Shown here: piece after piece, positions 1 through 10,037 of the stretch | Layout of the letters: each line of letters starts with the position of its first letter | Position numbering within the stretch: the stretch's first letter is position 1 | Origin: Eutreptiella sp. 'Long Island Sound 2002' | Lineage: Eukaryota > Euglenozoa > Euglenophyceae > Eutreptiales > Eutreptiaceae | DNA: 64,000 nucleotides | Assembly: GCA_964036045.1 (NCBI GenBank) | Contig: OZ038382.1 | Location: 79,831,918 to 79,895,917 of the forward strand | Direction of reading: 5' to 3' | Notes under the pieces: generated by a model | What the model was told of the DNA's origin: nothing | The model's input: the letters and a program-made list of their open reading frames with translations, nothing else | Databases searched by the model: none | Position numbers and translations under genes: made by a program

Positions 1-3
1 GAT

Positions 4-330
4 TTGAATGCACAACTGCCAAGCCTTGATACCTACGGCAAAACAACCAACCGATGGAACCGGCTCACGGCCCTGGTGGACGAAAGAAGAGAGGCCATTG
101 ACACGGTCTGCATTCTCCACCAATTAACCATCACTTACACTCGCTATAAAAATCAACTGCTCCGCTGTGACACCAGAATAGACTTCATTTTCCTCTCGCA
201 ACCCTTGATTTCCACCCCCTCCCTTTCCCTGACTGGTGCTTCCGTCATCCAGCATGACGTAACTTCAGACCACCACCCCATTTCTGCCACTGTCAGCCTC
301 CCTCTGACCCCTTCACACCCCATCCCCTAA
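4..330 (+). pseudogene. APE endonuclease C-terminal fragment (LINE A)
   Basis: About 108 residues are open from the left edge to a stop at 328-330. Two late motifs of the exonuclease-endonuclease-phosphatase fold are visible: TRIDFIF near residues 57-63, and TSDHHPISATV near residues 87-97, the SDHxP box that carries the catalytic Asp and His. In LINEs this domain nicks target DNA to prime reverse transcription. The Asn and Glu motifs would lie upstream, outside the window. The methionine at 4 is probably internal and not a start. The fragment is followed by the RT linker, as expected for ORF2. Confidence 0.7.
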
Positions 331-1110
331 CACCGCACGTCATTCAGACAGCTAACGCAACCAGAAGAAGTGGAGATCCATAAAACCATACAACCATATC
401 AAAAATGGGCATCACAGATAAGGCAGCACAAGGTACCTCCCAGCCTCTGGGTACAGCACATCAATGCAGTGGTTCCCCAGGTCGCGACAACCTTCCACCA
501 AATCACCCGCCCGCAATTGTCTCGTTGTGAAACTTCCATTGAGCAAGAATTCAAAACAGTTCTCCATCAGATGCCAAAGCCAGAGGCTGCGCGAACGCTG
601 GCCCTGAAACGGTTACAGACCATCAGTGAAAAATGACGTGATAAACAAGGGAAAAAAGAGAAAAAGAGACTTCATTACGCCATGGTGAAGGGCTCAAAAC
701 TCAAGCGGGCCATCGATTAAGCACTTCACCTGGTACCATCTGTGCGAATACAACTTCACAATTCCTCCTGTGACCCAGCGAGGTTGCAAACTGATACTCA
801 TGTCATGGACAGCATGTTCTCTGAGTGCCTGGAGAACCTGGGAGGTGACTCTGGCTTCCAGGTGGATGACAGCACAATTAGGGGCTTTGTCCACAATCTC
901 CCCAAATGCTCCCCAGAGGTCGCTCCACTTGATCTCCCGGACCTGCAATGACTCCAACGGGCAGCTCAAGGGGCACAGCCGTCCAAGGCCACAGGACAAA
1001 ATAAACTATCATATTGTGTCTCTCGTATCACCTGAACTCCAGGCTTTTCTCTTGCAGGTATTGCACCACATCCTCCTCCATGGTCCCCCCCCCGGAGTGG
1101 TCCACAGCTG
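331..1110 (+). pseudogene. Endonuclease-RT linker region (LINE A)
   Basis: This holds the stretch between the endonuclease and the first RT motifs. An open piece of 88 codons at 370-636 is rich in charged and Gln residues, which is ordinary for the ORF2 linker. From about 640 to 1,110 the frame is broken and short overlapping frames carry no motif I recognise. No promoter or splice signal was convincing. I read it as decayed coding sequence, because motifs on either side are in the right order on the same strand. Confidence 0.45.
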
Positions 1111-2712
1111 AAGTATTTTTGTTATTCAAAAGGGGGGATTCCCACTTACCTGAAAATTACAGGCCTATATGCCTGATCTAAACCCTAGTCAACCTGGCGG
1201 CGGTTTGGCAGTTCACCCAACTCACCAGCCTTACCCACAGGCACTCCATCCTCCACAAGTGCCAGCATGGGGCCTCGAAAATCACAGGTGAGGGGCTCAC
1301 ATATATGATCTGGTATCCCGAATGTTGCTTTCCAAAGGTAGGCTGTACCACCTGTATATTGACTTTAATAAAGCATTTAATTCAGTACCACTTAAAGCCT
1401 ATGGACCACTCTCCTGGGCTATGGCTTTCCCACCGAGTTAATCTCTTCTATCGAACGCATGTATCAAGCCGCGGTGCACCAGCCCATGGTAAATGGCACA
1501 ACAACAGCCGGCCACGCACAACGGCGGGTAGTGCGTCATGGATGTCCACTCAGCCCTGTGCTGTTCATGTTGTGTTTAAACCTGATCTTCTTCCATCTCG
1601 ACCAGACTATAGTCTGGGATCTCAAAAAAAGTATCAATGCATTTGCAGCCGACATTCTGGTGCGTGCCTGCTCTATCCTAGACATGAAAACGGTCTACGA
1701 GGGATTTGATGGACCCGCCCGAGAACTAGGGCTAGACATGAACTTAGCTAAAACAGAGTTGCATGGCCTGCACAGATCAGAACACACAGTCCTCCTGTCA
1801 CGCCATGAAGGCATACTGTCCACGAGAAAAGAGGACGGATCCCCACATGAGGTGTACAAAGAGCTGGGGGTGTATTTTTATACTAATGACCACGAACATC
1901 AGGTGCTACAGTATATCAGAACCACAATTCATGCCTTCTATGCCCAGTTGGCACCACTCAGTTCAACGGCATCAGAGCTCATCATGCTCACCAATAAGCA
2001 ATTGATCCCCACACTAGCCTATAGACTCCTTGCTGGACCCGTAACCTCAGAGCGTTTATATGCCCTCCAGCAGTCCATATGGCACAGCATCAGCAAATAT
2101 GGTCAGCTGCCACGCCTTCCTTTGCGCAAAGACCGCCACACACATCTCAAACTGGTACCCCTCCAAACGTTTATGCATCCTCAAATCCATAGTTTCTCCA
2201 TGCGCTACCTTGGCGGAGAAGGTCCGCCCCAGACGAACTACTATATCCACCAAGCATTGACCTCCCCAAAACCTAATTGGCTGCAGGTCACTTTGGTCGA
2301 CGCAACCAACGCCTTTGGGGGCAGATGTCATGGATATGGGCCCCCGAATCCCTGCCTCTTGAAGACCCTATTCCGGAGCGAAGAGATCCACGTTGAGTTT
2401 AAAACAGGGTGGTTGACACGGTGCGTACTCCATTACGAAAAGACAGCCAACGCGACCCTGATCAAATTCCACGTCGACTCAGCCACTGTTCATGTCAAGG
2501 ACAAGCTTCACACCCTCTCTCTACACCCACGCCCCCAACGACAGCCCGCCCCCCCGCTGGTTGGCCAGCACTTCACCCTCTCCCATGTCCTGCTCACTGT
2601 GCCCTGTCCTCTCCCCCCCTACCTATTCCCTTACTCTTCACAGTATGTGGATTCCAACCTGTTTGGACACATCTACCGTTATCCGGGAGATCCCCCGAGA
2701 CTGCAGGTCTGA
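1111..2712 (+). pseudogene. Reverse transcriptase, frameshifted (LINE A)
   Basis: RT motifs occur in order but in more than one frame. At 1,117-1,173 the reading LFKRGDSHLPENYRPICLI is the KKGD/NYRPI box. At 1,341-1,394 RLYHLYIDFNKAFNSV is motif A with its catalytic Asp. The open frame 1,459-2,712 continues with RHGCPLSPVLF (motif B), then AFAADILV at about 1,640-1,660 where FADD is expected, then GLDMNLAKTE and YKELGVYF. The first Asp of the catalytic pair is Ala (GCC), so the enzyme would be inactive. Motif order, not frame continuity, is the basis for the call. Confidence 0.8.
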
Positions 2713-2770
2713 GCCCTCTCTGAGTGGTGTTGTGAGAGCGTTCTTGAAGCATGGACAAACCCGCAATCAA

Positions 2771-3190
2771 CACAGTGGCTGTGTGTTTATTTGGACGGGT
2801 CCTGGAACCGCCCCTGGGCCGGATCTGCAGCCATTCTCTCCTGGCCTGATGGCACCATGACAGCCCTCGCCATCACTTGTCCGCCTCACAGCAGTAGGTA
2901 TTCAGAATTTGGAGCGTTTGTGCAGTGCACACCTTACCTAGAATCCGTAGAACTCAGAGGCTCTCTCTTTTATTGCATCGATAACTCACAGCTAGTTGAC
3001 TGAATGGATACCAGACTAGCGGAGGCTATCCATACCCCAGTGAGCTGCAGCACACAAGTTGGCAATGTGTTGTCAGCGACTTAATTTGCTCAGTGACATA
3101 CAATATCCGTGCACGCTGGCTCAAGTCCCACGTTGAGTTTAAGGGCAATGAACTTGCCGTCGTCCTTGCCAAACACACGGTGTACCCTGT
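2771..3190 (+). pseudogene. RNase H domain, broken (LINE A)
   Basis: From about 2,788 the reading LDGSWNRPWAGSAAIL is the first RNase H strand with its Asp. SEFGAF near 2,905 supplies the Glu, and YCIDNSQLVD at about 2,973-3,003 supplies the middle Asp. A stop follows at 3,001-3,003. The C-terminal box is still readable near 3,118-3,175 as LKSHVEFKGNELAVVLAKH, where family members have GNExAD; the last Asp is Val. RNase H removes template RNA during second-strand synthesis. Its place after RT is normal for this group of LINEs. Confidence 0.72.
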
Positions 3191-3446
3191 AGGGTAGTAC
3201 CTTTGCACCTTCAACCTCCCCGCATGCACACGGTCACATTTGATGGACAGCCGAGCATACATAAACTCCGGCGCGCAGCAAACAAGAGACTGTACCCTGA
3301 GCAGGATCACACGGGCATAGCAAAGTTGGTCAGCTTCGACTGGCCCAACAACTATTCCTGGTCCAGCTCTTTCGCTGAGAAGTGGTCTCTGGGGGTTAAA
3401 GGCATGGCAGGGTCCAGCGCGTTCTGGGCCTTTCTGACCGTCAATG

Positions 3447-3505
3447 TCCTGTGTGCACCAAGCAGCACCCCCAGACCGTTCATCCTCCGTGGCCTTCTGC
3501 AGTGA
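3447..3505 (+). pseudogene. C-terminal zinc knuckle remnant (LINE A)
   Basis: One frame reads CPVCTKQHPQTVHPP. Cys-x2-Cys-x8-His matches the CCHC knuckle that closes many LINE ORF2 proteins, and the same feature is present in LINE B and LINE C here. The last Cys, four residues after the His, is Ser or absent. Its position after the RNase H box supports the call. The match is short, so chance cannot be excluded. Confidence 0.45.
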
Positions 3506-3509
3506 TATG

Positions 3510-4009
3510 TCATCTTTCCTTGAGCAAATAGCCTATTCCTGGGGTTCAGGGTGGGGACCTATTACGTGGCAGTGGGTCCAGGGGCAACGCACCAAAGGAG
3601 AGCTACGTAACTTCGCCCGCACACTGGTCCCCCTTTCCCTTTAAAAGTTAATGACGGAGTCTCGTTCCCGCAAAGAGGCCATGTGTGCCGCTCCGAAAAC
3701 CAGGCGCTCCTGCCTCACGTCTATTGTGAAGTCTGCCTGTGAGTACCGTCCCAGTCACCCAATTCGTGACCCCTTCCCCCCATTCCTCACGGACAATACC
3801 TTTCTCCAGCCCCAGGGCCCATACAGCACCACCGACCGCCTCCCTCCGACACCGGGCCACATTTACCTCACGCCCTCTCCCCTGCCCCTGCAGGTTCAAT
3901 CGAAGCGCTGTGAGAAGGAGCACTCGTCGCTCGCGACCGAAGCAGAGAAAAAAAAAACCAAGAAGAAAATGTACAGCCAGAAAAATTAAAGGGAAAAATC
4001 GTTTTTTCC
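3510..4009 (+). other. LINE A tail and A-rich flank, no gene seen
   Basis: I see no recognisable protein. A run of ten A residues near 3,949-3,958 and generally A-rich sequence to 4,009 could be the decayed 3' end of LINE A or the start of the A/C-rich repeat region. The overlapping open frames here are compositional. Confidence 0.3.
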
Positions 4010-4056
4010 GACCTCAGAAACCCCCAAAAAAATTTACGCCGCTGTTTGGCGAGGTC
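4010..4056 (-). repeat. GACCTC...GAGGTC palindrome-bounded motif, inverted copy
   Basis: The segment is bounded by GACCTC (4,010-4,015) and GAGGTC (4,051-4,056). Its reverse complement contains CCTCGCCAAACAGC and a short poly-A/G run, and matches the motif at 27,059-27,110 and 50,721-50,771 in LINE C. A further match in the same inverted sense follows: about 4,128-4,170 resembles the reverse complement of about 26,960-26,995. This places a rearranged piece of the LINE C leader here. Confidence 0.55.
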
Positions 4057-4296
4057 GCAAATTTTAGGACATTCACAAAAACCAAGAACAAGAGAGTCGC
4101 GACGGCGACAAAGTTGAGCGTTGCTTGCCCCCAACAAAACCTAGCAAAGTGTGTGTCTCAGGCACTAGGGACTTTGGCGCGCCCGAAGCACGAAAGAAGA
4201 AAAAGAAAGGGGAAACACGCACAAAGAAGAGGAAAAGAAAACCAGCAAATACAAAACTCACACAAACAACAACATCAACACCGGCCGCCGAGACGC

Positions 4297-5070
4297 AAGT
4301 ATGTTACATGCCGTGCAACGCTACGCTGCGCCGCCAAGAAAAGCACGACGATAACCGAGCCGACAAGGAAAACCAAGAGGTGTAACCAAGAGACCATACC
4401 CACCCCCGCACACCGCACACATAGGGAATGAAAGGTATGCCCGTACATACATGTCGCCGCAAGCACAACAAGACGACAATCGCCGCAGAAAAGCCAAATG
4501 GTATGCAGGGGCATGAAGGGTGAAAGAATGATAAGATGAACGCACGGAGGGGGTCATACAGAACCAAAGGAAAGTACAACACACACAAAAACAACAAACA
4601 TGCACAGGCAACAACAACAACACCGCGCGCCGAGTGCAGGTATGTTACATGCCGCGCTACGCCACCCCACGCAAACGAGAAGAGCACAATGATAACCACG
4701 ACAACAAAGGTAACCAAGAGGTGTAGCCGAGAAAACACGCTCACCCCCGCACGCCCGCTTACATAGGGAGCAAAAGGTATGCCGCCAGTATACGCGCATA
4801 CATGCTGCCGCAGACAAAGCAAGATATAGGCACGGAGGGAGCCACACACCACCACCAAGGGCACCCGTGCACCAACACAAGTACAAGTATGTTACATGCC
4901 ACGCCACACCACACAAGCGAGCAAAAGCACAAGGATAACCACGCCAACAAAGGTAACCAAAGAGGTGTAGCCGAGAGAACATGCCCATTCCCGCACGCCC
5001 GCATAGGGACCAAAAGGCATGGCCATACTCACACATACAAGCCGCTGCAAGCAAAGCAAGGTATGTAATG
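4297..5070 (+). repeat. Three diverged A/C-rich tandem units
   Basis: Units start near 4,297, 4,637 and 4,886, each with GTATGTTACATGCC, then a GATAACC segment, then AAGAGGTGTA(G/A)CC, then CGCACGCCCGC or similar, then a CATAGGG block. Spacing is about 340 then 250 bases, so the units differ by internal insertion or loss. Between units two and three (about 4,835-4,865) lies CACACACCACCACCAAGGG, shared with the LINE C leader at about 27,249 and 50,912. I take this as a degraded tandem array related to the LINE C leader. Open frames across it are not coding in my view. Confidence 0.65.
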
Positions 5071-5189
5071 CAACTGAATACATACACGCAATAAGACATG
5101 CCGCGGAGAAGCAAAAAGGTATGAAGGGACTAGAAGGGAGAAAGAAGCGGGAGGAGAGCGCACCTGCACAAAAGGTAGGTATGTAGGTC

Positions 5190-5556
5190 ATGGCGGGACT
5201 GGAGTTGCCCCCGAGGGGGGTCTTACCAAGGGGCTTTTGCTCACCAACCCACGGCCCTACTGCACGTGCCCCCACAAAGCGGCTCCCCCACATGGGGAAA
5301 GGGAGCGGTTGCCGCGAGCAGTACCCTACAGCGGGTTCTGCCCTGACACCTTCGATTTCATGGGACACAAAGGGGCCAAAACTATGAACGTCTAGCCGCT
5401 TGGACCTTAGAAGAGATGAACGTCTAGCCGTTTTGTAACCGATTGTGACATCCCAATCATTCACCCTACCGTTTGTCGAGCCACAAGTCGGACTATTAGG
5501 AAAACATGAAATGTGTATTTTCCCGAGGAAAATGCACTAAAACAAGTGTTGCACCA
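5190..5556. other. Unassigned spacer with a 15-bp direct repeat
   Basis: The 15-mer ATGAACGTCTAGCCG occurs at 5,384 and again at 5,416, separated by 17 bases. The rest, including a C-rich part at 5,190-5,340, shows no gene or RNA that I recognise. Confidence 0.4.
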
Positions 5557-5985
5557 ATTGGTGCGCCGATCGTCGAACCGATCGTCACACCAATCGGTGC
5601 ACCGTTTCTTCCCTGCATTTGTTTGTTGGACAGCTTTGTACTTCCTTAAAAAAAAAATTCGAATCAGGCATACTACGCATTATGTGAGGCCCAAACCGCA
5701 TTGCACATCATTGCACGGATCATGCTGTGATGATTTCTGCAATGTACATATCGTTGCACTGATCGGTTCACCGATCAAGCTGATCTCAGAGCCCAGGCAC
5801 AATGTGACTCAGATGTTGGTCTGACTGTTGAAACAATATGTTGTCCGAACAATCTTAGGTTATGCGACCCAAGCCTGCTTATTTTTGTCCGTGGTTACAC
5901 CACTGTTCATCGCACTGATCGTCACACCAATCGTCACACTGATCGGCTCACCGATTGTCATAGCCATCGGCTCACCGACTGTCAC
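5557..5985. repeat. Clusters of 15-nt self-complementary ATCG/CACC repeats
   Basis: Three clusters (about 5,557-5,606, 5,752-5,782 and 5,907-5,985) are built from variants of ATCGTCACACCAATC and GATCGGCTCACCGAT. In the last cluster the period is 15 nt, so every frame reads a five-residue repeat such as IGSPI. The units are close to palindromic (GATCGGTxCACCGATC type), so single strands could form short hairpins. No coding role is needed to explain the open frames. Confidence 0.65.
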
Positions 5986-6190
5986 CCCTCTTCCTCTTCT
6001 TGCCCGATTTTTCCTTGTCCGGCACCAGGGCTTCAACTGTCTCCAACCGTTTTGAAAGGGCCGCCACCTCACGCAGTAGTGCTTCAAGCTGGTCCTCCCC
6101 TGATGACTTGCAGTGGACCTTCACTCTGTGGTTGGTGCAGCAGATCAATCGCACATCCTCATCAACCTCTGGATTCAGGGGCCCAGGGGC
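5972..6190 (-). CDS. Possible terminal exon: coiled coil plus basic tail
   Basis: On the minus strand a frame reads from about 6,190 to a stop at 5,972. It contains LICCTNHRVKVHC, then a heptad-like stretch QLEALLREVAALSKRLETVE, then a basic end SGKKRKRG that resembles a nuclear localisation signal. An AG just upstream (reverse complement of CTGGATTC near 6,170-6,178) could be a splice acceptor. This is the one short stretch whose residue pattern looks like selected protein and not composition. It ends at the edge of the 15-nt repeat cluster, so the stop may be secondary. I cannot name it, and there is no partner exon in view. Confidence 0.28.
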   Translation of the reverse strand, partial: APGPLNPEVDEDVRLICCTNHRVKVHCKSSGEDQLEALLREVAALSKRLETVEALVPDKEKSGKKRKRGDSR

Positions 6191-6415
6191 CTGGAATCAG
6201 GCCAAAGGCCCTGTCCTGCAGGCACCCCGACCCTGGGTTCGTTTTCAGTAGGCGTGAGGCGACTTGAAGAAGCACAAGCTACGGGACTCGCATGCCGTGG
6301 CGCACACTCACGCGTCCTGACTCGGTCGAGCTTGCGCTCTCCCGCGGGGCCAGGGGTTCAACGCAGGTCGTTGTGTTTGGTCGGTCGGTTGTGTAATGGT
6401 TCGGTGTAGATTGTT

Positions 6416-7160
6416 AGTGTTGGTTGGTTGGTTGCGTGACAGTCGAGTCACGATGTTCTGTTTTGTTCTTGGGTATGGTCATTGGCGGGCGTGGCGCACT
6501 ATGGTGTGGCCAACCCGCTGGACGCTGTTCCTGTTTTGACCCGTGCACGCCTTGCTGGTTTGATGTTGGCCGGCTTGCGTGTGGTCTGTTTACAGTCAGC
6601 TTGCGGCTGCAGCTGCAGTGTGGTTTGTGCGTTGTTGTCTTGGCTGCCTCATGGTCGGCTTGGTTTGCGTGGGTTCCGTCGGGCCGCTGCCGGTGGTTGC
6701 ACAGTCGAATGTTGTTTGTGTAGCCGGCACGTCGGTTTACTTGCTGGCTAGTTGCGTCTTGGTTTTCCAAGTGTAGTGCAGTGTAGTTGGTTAATGTTGG
6801 CTGGTCCGGTTTGGTAATGGTACAGGTGCGGTGTTCTGTTGTGTTCGTGGATATTGTGGTTTGCAGGCGTGGCGCACCACCGTGTCGCCAACCCGTCGGA
6901 CGCCGTTCCCGTCTCGACCCATGCATGCCGTGCCAGTTTGGTGTTGACCGGCCTGCTTGTGGTCTGTTGATGGTCATGTCGTGGCTGCTGCAGCGGTTTC
7001 GTTGCTGCACGGATGTCTGAGTCACCTCACGATTGGCTTCTTTGGCGTTGGTTCCTTGGCGTTGCAGCGGGCGGTTGTGCGGTCGGACGTTGTTCGTGTA
7101 GTTGTCATGCCTGTTTTGGTGTTGGTTGGTTGTGCCCGGGTCGGCCTTTGTACGACGCAT
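6416..7160. repeat. Two-copy tandem repeat, unit about 378 bp
   Basis: The segment from 6,416 is repeated from about 6,792. The shared block CGTGGCGCAC lies at 6,490 and 6,868, exactly 378 bases apart, followed in both by a (C/G)CCAACCCG(C/T) block and a GACCC(A/G)TGCA block. Because 378 is a multiple of three, one minus-strand frame stays open for 248 codons through both units with a repeated Thr/Asn/Gln/His-rich peptide. I regard that frame as a by-product of the repeat. Confidence 0.7.
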
Positions 7161-8516
7161 CGTGTGACGTTAGCCGTTGTCGTCTGGTGCCGTGTAGATG
7201 CCGTGATCAGAGTTAGGTGCGCCAGCAGAAGGCCCGCGCCTGGGTCATGGTGGGGCGTGTCCTCAGGGGGAGAAAGGTAGCGATAATAGTTACGACGGTT
7301 GGAGAAAAGGTTTGAAATTCGGTACTACACGCCCTGTCCCGTCCTGGGGGCATCGCTACACGCACAATTCATCACCTGGTTATTCGCAGTGCCCTTCGGC
7401 CGTCCTTTCAGCTGCGCTTGTGCCGATCATATTTACACCCCCGTCGGTGGCAAGGCCCCTTTGGTCCCCCTCTGTGCATCCCCGTGCTCCCCACAGGAGG
7501 CCCAGGGTGCTGCGTTTGCTCGGTGGTGCGGTGCTCGTGCTTGTGTTTGCCTGCCTGTCTTGTGCCGTATTGTGCCGTGCCTTGGGGGTTCTGTGGCTGG
7601 CGTGTCGGTGCCTTAGTGCGGTGTCCCGAGGCTAGGGTGGCCTGGTTCTTGGTCTGGTGTCGGGATCTCCTGTCCGGCGCGGCAGGCTGGGCCCGGCGCA
7701 ACACTCCCGTGTTCGCCGGCATGAGCCGGCGGGCTTGTGGGTCCCGTGTGGTGAGCTCCTGGCCCCTTGCGCCTTCCTGGTAGGGGTCCGGAGGAAAGGA
7801 ATGCCGGTCAGTGTCGAGCCCCCCCTCCGGTCACTTGACGCTGTTAGCTTTCTGGGCTGCAGGGAACGTGTCCCTCGCACCATTCTCGCAGGTTATATGT
7901 GCCGAAACCGCCCCAGCGTCCCAGGCGTTTAACTTTCTCGGAGGAGGTGCGCGTCGGCTCCAGTGGCGCACGTACCCCTTGACCCTTGCCCTGGAAGATA
8001 ACATTCTTGAGGACTTCTTGATAACATTCCCATGGTCATCGGCGAGCCTGTGGGTGCCGCGTGTTTGGCCGTCCTCGTGTCCGGCTTGTGGGAGAGGAGG
8101 GGTAGGTGGAAGAACAGGTCCGTGTCGGGCCTCGTCCTCTTCTCTGATGTGGGCGGATTGCGAGTTCCGGGGAGCGTGCCCCCCGCCCGGGGGATGTGGA
8201 AGGGATTCGTTTTGGTTCGGCAGATTCGTTGGGTCAGTGTCCGTGTTTGACATCATGGGCTGCTAAGGCTATTGGTTGTCCGCTGCATGTGTCGGGCAGT
8301 TCGACGGCCTTCCCACCGGCGTGCCTGACCGACAGGCGTTGGTGGAGTGTGTTGCGCGGTGGCGCGTTGTCGGGTTGTACGAGGGGGTCCCCTTGGGTAA
8401 GGTTGGCTTGCCTGGGGTCATCGCGGCTGATGGCCAGTTCCGTAGCCGCTGGCTTGGCGTCTATTGTCGGGGCCTTCGGCGAGACGAGGTGATCTTGTGG
8501 CCGCCGTGTCGTCTCC
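7161..8516. other. Probable LINE B 3' region, no gene identified
   Basis: This GC-rich stretch lies downstream of the Ulp1-like ORF in LINE B orientation. A minus-strand frame at 7,831-8,256 (141 codons) is open but has no motif, and I could not align it securely with the small terminal ORF of LINE C. I see no poly(A) tail or target-site duplication, so the 3' end of LINE B is uncertain (about 7,300-7,620). Confidence 0.35.
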
Positions 8517-10037
8517 TCACCTGCGGGTGGCCGGTGCGGGACTTGCGTCGCGTGTGCGCGGCAGTGCGTCATCGCTGCACTGCCGGTGGCCGGCTGCGGT
8601 GACCAGGAGGACCGTGTGCCGCGTCCATCGCCCCGCGTGCTCCTGAAGGCGTTTTTCCGGTTTCGGCTCGTGGCAGCTCAGGTTCCCGGGGGGGTTTCCC
8701 ACGCGCCGCACGAGGGCGCTGCGGAGGGCACTGAGGATCTCGTGCACAAGGGCCGCGTGTGCCGCCTGGGCTTCTGTCTCAGTGCCGATGGCGGGCTGCA
8801 GTTGCTCGCCAATTGCCACCTCCTGAATCTGTTGGATCGCGAAGACGTGGCACAGGTTGGTTGCTGTGGGGGTCTCCGCCGTCCTCTCGCGCTGGGGGAT
8901 GGCCTCCAGCTGCTTCTGGCCGTCCAGGTGGAATCTGCACGTCGCCGTCCAGTCCCTGGTGTGCGGCCAGCGCCGCCGCGCCCACCGGCAGAGGCAGAAC
9001 AGGATGGCCGTCAGGGGGTCTGGGAACTGGCGGCTGGTCAGGGGGATGGGGTTGTCCAGCAGGGGTGTGTTCGCTGGGAGCATGGAGTCGACAGCCTCCA
9101 GGTTCCAGTGGCTCTCCTGTGGGTGCGCGGTGATCCGCACTTGGTAGTAGTGGCCACTTTCCAAAACGATCATGGCGATGGTGCTGGGGTCACGTCCGCG
9201 TGGCAGGGGCGCTGCGCGTGCCGTCTCCGGGTACCGCTCCACCATGCTCGTGAGGTTAAGCCCCCTGTCGCGGACTGTCCTGCTTTCCCATTCCGCCAGG
9301 CCTTCGTGCGGTGGGATGCGGAGGGTTTCGGCTCTGGGTGACGGGGCGGCCCGCTCCCGGCCTTCGGTGCCGGGCGCAGGCCTGGGGTCTGTCGGTGGCG
9401 CTATGAGCGTGTGTGCCCAGCCCAGGTGTGGGACCCATATGCCTCCCTGGTCCGGCTGGTGGGTGTTGAACCACCAGATCCACGCGTCAACAAGGTCGTC
9501 CGTGAACTGTGACCTGGGGGTGACGAGCGCCTGGAGCTGCCGCATAAAGACGTTGGTTGTTGCGGCGTGTGGCAGGGGGACCACAGCGAAGAGCCTGGTC
9601 GGGTGGACGTCCTTGAGGTGTTCCCCGAGGGCTGGCACTAGCTCGCTGGAGGCTGCGGTGGCGTGGATGCCGTAGAGCGCCCTCAGTTCCACGTCGTCAA
9701 AGGGACCCCTGTTCCTCCGTTGCTGTGATCGGGGGGGTGGGGGGGGCGTGGCTTCCCGGTCCTGGTCCCGTGTGGCGCCAGTCGGGGAGGGGTGCCCTGG
9801 GGCGGTGCCGGGGTCTCCCCTAGGCACATTCCCCGTGGAGGGCTCCCGTTGCTGGGGCATCGAACTGGCCGCGGCGGTAGGCAGTGAGTCACCTGACTCC
9901 TGAGGGCCTGAGGTCACTGTCATATTTGCGTCCGCTCCTGGGTCGCTTGCGTCGCGCTTCCGTTGTTGCAGTGCGTCCTCCGCGCCCCGGTGGTTTGGCT
10001 GTGTTGCTGCTGGGGTGGGGAACCCCGTGGTGTACAA
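8517..10037 (-). CDS. Ulp1-like (C48 fold) domain ORF of LINE B
   Basis: This 506-residue frame has a disordered first 110 residues. Residues 175-210 (QFTDDLVDAWIWWF, then IWVPHLGW) resemble the Ulp1 start (LxDxWLND...F) and following strand. Residues 290-320 contain GHYYQVRI (His296), then WNLEAVDSML (Asp317), the spacing of the Ulp1 His and Asp. Gln337 fits the oxyanion Gln; six residues on, where Ulp1 has its catalytic Cys, there is Thr343, while Cys348 matches the second, non-catalytic Cys. Ulp1 enzymes process or remove SUMO. The homologous LINE C region supports a real domain. Activity is doubtful if this alignment holds. Confidence 0.5.
   Translation of the reverse strand: MYTTGFPTPAATQPNHRGAEDALQQRKRDASDPGADANMTVTSGPQESGDSLPTAAASSMPQQREPSTGNVPRGDPGTAPGHPSPTGATRDQDREATPPPPPRSQQRRNRGPFDDVELRALYGIHATAASSELVPALGEHLKDVHPTRLFAVVPLPHAATTNVFMRQLQALVTPRSQFTDDLVDAWIWWFNTHQPDQGGIWVPHLGWAHTLIAPPTDPRPAPGTEGRERAAPSPRAETLRIPPHEGLAEWESRTVRDRGLNLTSMVERYPETARAAPLPRGRDPSTIAMIVLESGHYYQVRITAHPQESHWNLEAVDSMLPANTPLLDNPIPLTSRQFPDPLTAILFCLCRWARRRWPHTRDWTATCRFHLDGQKQLEAIPQRERTAETPTATNLCHVFAIQQIQEVAIGEQLQPAIGTETEAQAAHAALVHEILSALRSALVRRVGNPPGNLSCHEPKPEKRLQEHAGRWTRHTVLLVTAAGHRQCSDDALPRTRDASPAPATRR

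Larger units (their letters stand above)
1..3660 (+). mobile_element. LINE A: degenerate non-LTR retrotransposon remnant
   Basis: A plus-strand run of APE endonuclease C-terminus, linker, RT, RNase H and a terminal zinc knuckle appears in the order expected of a LINE ORF2 with RNase H (I/R1/L1-like organisation). It begins outside the window, so the front of the endonuclease is missing. The base composition is clearly less GC-rich than LINE B and LINE C, and its protein is not close to theirs, so it is a separate family. At least three frame changes and several lost catalytic residues show it is dead. The 3' limit is approximate: I see no obvious poly(A) or target-site duplication, and recognisable protein ends near 3,505. 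Confidence 0.75.

Noticed and set aside
6414-7160. 248-codon minus-strand Thr/Asn/His-rich ORF as a gene
   Set aside because: It spans exactly a two-copy 378-bp repeat; no domain, no neighbouring support.
8586-9341. 251-codon plus-strand frame
   Set aside because: It is antisense to the Ulp1-like domain and shows no motif of its own.
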